Part shown: in pieces, positions 6,592-8,378 of the stretch | How the letters are laid out: each line of letters opens with the position of its first letter | How positions within the stretch are numbered: position 1 is the stretch's first letter | Source: an uncultured Planctomycetaceae bacterium | GTDB lineage: Bacteria > Planctomycetota > Planctomycetia > Planctomycetales > Planctomycetaceae | Length of the DNA stretch: 8,378 nucleotides | Direction of reading: 5' to 3' | Assembly: GCA_903823545.1 (NCBI GenBank) | Contig: CAIJTL010001042.1 | Coordinates: forward strand, 1-8,378 | Notes under the pieces: model-generated | What the model was told of the DNA's origin: nothing | Databases searched by the model: none | Seen by the model: the letters and a program-made list of their open reading frames with translations, nothing else | Made by a program: the position numbers and the translations under genes

Positions 6592-8043
6592 CTACACGAC
6601 TTCTTCGATGACGTGGCCGTGGTCGAGGATATGCATTGGGCGGTCTTCTCGATTTTTGACATAGCCTTCGTGGTCAATGCCTAGCGAATGGTAAATCGTG
6701 GCGGCGATGTCATCTGGTCCGAAGCTCTTCGTGGTTGGGTACGCGGCCTGTTTGTCGCTGGCCCCGACAACTTGACCGACTTTCGTTCCAGCGCCGGTAA
6801 AGAAGATTGAACCACACGCCCCCCAGTGATCACGCCCCCCACCTTTGTTGATCTTTGGAGTACGACCGAATTCCGTGAGGAACACAACCAGCGTGTCGTC
6901 GAGCAATCCTCGTTGTTTCAGGTCAGTGATTAACGCCGCAAACGCTTTGTCCATACCGGCGACGTGGTAACCGCGCATCGCCATCGTGCTGATGTGGGGA
7001 AATTTTTGCTCGGGAACATTGTGGTTGTCCCAAAGGTTTCCATAGTCAGGGTCATAACCGTAATCGACCATGACGAATCGGGCACCCGCTTCGACAAGTC
7101 TGGCTGCCATCAAGCATCGGCCACCAATTTTGGTGCGGCCATAAGCATCGCGAACTGAATCGGGTTCCTTGCGGACGTCAAAGGCATCGCGAATCTTGTT
7201 CGAGGTCAACAGGCCCAGCGCGCTGTTGAAATTACCGTCGACCGCTTCGGCGAGACGTTGTTGTTCGATACTGCGTTGAGCTTGATCGAATGTCTGACGC
7301 AAGGCGACTCGACGATCAAGGCGTGTGAGCGAAACTCCGTCTGGCATGTCGAGCATTTTCGGACGCAGGTCTTCGTCGTTCAAAGGAGACGGGTTTTCTG
7401 ATTTCTCGCCAACCGTGAAGTCAGGCTGTTCGGGCTGACCGCCGACGCAGAACGGTGCGTATTGATCCCCCAGCCAGCCACCGACGAACAAGGCATACGG
7501 CGGAGGGCCGGGGCGAGTGATCCCTGGAACCGCGATGTAACCAGGCAACCCGTTTCGTGAACCTTGAAGGTGCCACACCAGAGAACCGATGTTGGGCTCT
7601 GAGAAGAGTTGAGCCATCGTCACCTTGCGACCAGAGAGCGTATAAGCTTGGCTCAGCAGATGATCGTTGCTGTCGTGCGAGAAACTGCGGACTACTGCGA
7701 GTTGATCTGCAATCTTCGCGAGGTTTGGACAAGCTTCGGCGAATTGGACACCAGGCAGTTTCGTGTCGATCGCAGAGAGGGTTCCACGAATCTCTTCCGG
7801 AGCTTCCGGCTTTGGGTCAAACGACTCAAGCTGCGTGACACCGCCCCCCATCCACAAATAGACGACCGACTTCGCTTTGCCGAAACTTGCGGAACGGGAG
7901 CCGGTTGCCTTTGCGATGCTCCCCATCCCCGATGGGACTAACGTTGCTGCGACACTCACAGAGCCGACTCGCAAAACATCGCGCCGATTCACGAGCGAAT
8001 ATCCGGGGCCAAACAATGGATCAAACGAGGCGGGAGACGTCAT
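6592..8043 (-). CDS. Tat-exported DUF1501 protein, second paralogue
   Basis: This 483-aa protein is a complete DUF1501 member (alkaline phosphatase/sulfatase-related). The Tat-type signal is N19-R-R-D-V-L-R-V-G27 followed by a short Val/Ala/Ser stretch to about residue 44. The N-terminal core is at 59-79 (SVVYLWMGGGVTQLESFDPK onward), with T70 at the position of the Ser/Thr in the paralogue. Other blocks are RFVMVDYGYDPDYG, W338-D-N-H341, [24 protein letters not shown] (391-396) and GRDHWGA (403-409). It shares these anchors with the plus-strand DUF1501 protein but is otherwise quite different in sequence, so it is not a recent copy. No cytochrome/DUF1549/DUF1553 gene lies next to it; upstream is a non-coding gap and then an unrelated gene end. 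It therefore appears to be a solitary DUF1501, followed by DUF4058. The start is supported by a strong AAAAAGGA. Confidence 0.93.
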   Translation of the reverse strand: MTSPASFDPLFGPGYSLVNRRDVLRVGSVSVAATLVPSGMGSIAKATGSRSASFGKAKSVVYLWMGGGVTQLESFDPKPEAPEEIRGTLSAIDTKLPGVQFAEACPNLAKIADQLAVVRSFSHDSNDHLLSQAYTLSGRKVTMAQLFSEPNIGSLVWHLQGSRNGLPGYIAVPGITRPGPPPYALFVGGWLGDQYAPFCVGGQPEQPDFTVGEKSENPSPLNDEDLRPKMLDMPDGVSLTRLDRRVALRQTFDQAQRSIEQQRLAEAVDGNFNSALGLLTSNKIRDAFDVRKEPDSVRDAYGRTKIGGRCLMAARLVEAGARFVMVDYGYDPDYGNLWDNHNVPEQKFPHISTMAMRGYHVAGMDKAFAALITDLKQRGLLDDTLVVFLTEFGRTPKINKGGGRDHWGACGSIFFTGAGTKVGQVVGASDKQAAYPTTKSFGPDDIAATIYHSLGIDHEGYVKNREDRPMHILDHGHVIEEVV

Positions 8044-8050
8044 GGCTTCG

Positions 8051-8058
8051 TCCTTTTT
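8051..8058 (-). promoter_or_regulatory. ribosome binding site for the second DUF1501 gene
   Basis: On the minus strand AAAAAGGA ends 7 nt before the ATG (8043-8041) and continues as CGAAGCC. It gives the same AGGACGA core and 7-nt spacing as the two plus-strand genes and decides the start. Confidence 0.7.
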
Positions 8059-8119
8059 CGCGGCGACCGATACCAGAATCCTCTGCGATCATTGAAATCG
8101 GCCATTTCGAGCGAGCGAC

Positions 8120-8149
8120 ATTATGCGGGTTTGATCCACGGCGCAGCAA
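8120..8149 (-). promoter_or_regulatory. weak sigma70-like promoter candidate for the second DUF1501 gene
   Basis: On the minus strand TTGCTG (8149-8144) and CATAAT (8125-8120) are separated by 18 nt, about 76 nt before the start codon. The -10 box matches TATAAT in five of six positions, the -35 box TTGACA in only three. Planctomycete promoters are poorly characterised and such boxes occur by chance, so this is only a pointer to the likely promoter region (8044-8294). Confidence 0.2.
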
Positions 8150-8255
8150 GGCGCGACACCACCCGGATTATCGGTTGATCAGCCAAAAGACCGAGTTCGT
8201 TGAGTCATGGGCCGAAAGTGACAGTTATTTCGCGACTTCGGGGGATTGTTTCAGG

Positions 8256-8272
8256 ACTTTGTTAAACAAAGT
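8256..8272. repeat. 17-bp palindrome between the RluA-like gene end and the second DUF1501 gene
   Basis: ACTTTGTT and AACAAAGT are exact 8-bp inverted arms around a single central base. The site lies 22 bp after the stop of the right-edge minus-strand gene and about 213 bp before the second DUF1501 start. It could be an operator for a dimeric regulator or a hairpin helping termination of the upstream gene. No U-tract follows on the minus strand (CCTGAAAC), which argues against a classical terminator. The rest of 8044-8294 shows no other gene or clear element. Confidence 0.5.
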
Positions 8273-8294
8273 TCAATTAGATTCCCCAATCGCG

Positions 8295-8378
8295 TCAGCC
8301 AACTGCCCAATTCGGCAACTCCGTCTCAAATGTCATCCGTTGTGACGTCAGCGGGTGATAGAAGGTGATTCGCTTGGC
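8295..8378 (-). CDS. C-terminal end of a probable RluA-family pseudouridine synthase (partial)
   Basis: The minus strand is open from the window edge for 27 codons and ends with TGA at 8297-8295. The peptide contains AKRITFYHPLTSQ followed by MTFETELPNW. It fits the C-terminal strand of RluA-type rRNA/tRNA pseudouridine synthases, which end in a pattern like LHA-x2-L-x-F-x-HP-[VIL]-[TS]-x3-M-x-[FW]-x-A-P-[LI]-P. Only the tail is visible; the catalytic Asp region lies outside. The resemblance is by pattern over about 22 residues, so the frame is plausible as a real gene end but the family call is moderate. The alternative is a chance open stretch, which cannot be excluded at this length. Confidence 0.55.
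   Translation of the reverse strand, partial: AKRITFYHPLTSQRMTFETELPNWAVG

Noticed and set aside
7887..8345. 152-codon plus-strand ORF running into the right intergenic region
   Set aside because: Its first third is antisense to the second DUF1501 start, it crosses the 17-bp palindrome and overlaps the RluA-like tail, and its composition is Arg/Ser-rich like a shadow frame.
1..8378. CRISPR array, tRNA or rRNA gene, toxin-antitoxin pair, or phage defence system
   Set aside because: No regularly spaced repeats, no cloverleaf or rRNA-like stretch, and no protein with defence or toxin motifs was seen on either strand.

Overview
The window looks like chromosomal DNA from a planctomycete (Planctomycetota). 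The main reason is a Planctomycete-type cytochrome c / DUF1549 / DUF1553 protein followed directly by a DUF1501 protein with a Tat signal. This gene pair is greatly expanded in that phylum. A second DUF1501 gene and a DUF4058 gene fit the same picture. Genus cannot be told from this sequence.

Layout from left to right. Positions 1-472 hold the 3' part of a frameshifted ISAs1-family transposase, cut by the window edge. Positions 473-680 are non-coding and carry a long imperfect palindrome (487-559) and a perfect 8-bp-arm stem-loop (606-630). Positions 681-5840 are a two-gene plus-strand operon: a 1232-aa exported cytochrome c / DUF1549 / DUF1553 protein with a duplicated central module, then a 481-aa Tat-exported DUF1501 protein 15 bp downstream. 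Positions 8043-5837 are a convergent minus-strand pair: a second, diverged DUF1501 gene (483 aa) and, 26 bp after it, a DUF4058 gene (242 aa). The two convergent units meet at one CTAG tetranucleotide that supplies both stop codons. Positions 8044-8294 are non-coding and hold a 17-bp palindrome. Positions 8295-8378 are the last 27 codons of a minus-strand gene whose tail resembles RluA-family pseudouridine synthases.

The cytochrome/DUF1549/DUF1553 protein and its DUF1501 partner probably act together outside the cytoplasmic membrane. The first would use one or two c-type hemes. The second belongs to a family related to the alkaline phosphatase/sulfatase superfamily. The family role is not settled; breakdown of complex carbohydrates is the usual proposal. 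The second DUF1501 has no cytochrome partner here and is instead followed by DUF4058. No RNA gene, CRISPR array, prophage or defence system was seen. The most useful second looks are the duplicated module, the Uma2-like motif order in DUF4058, and the partial gene at the right edge.
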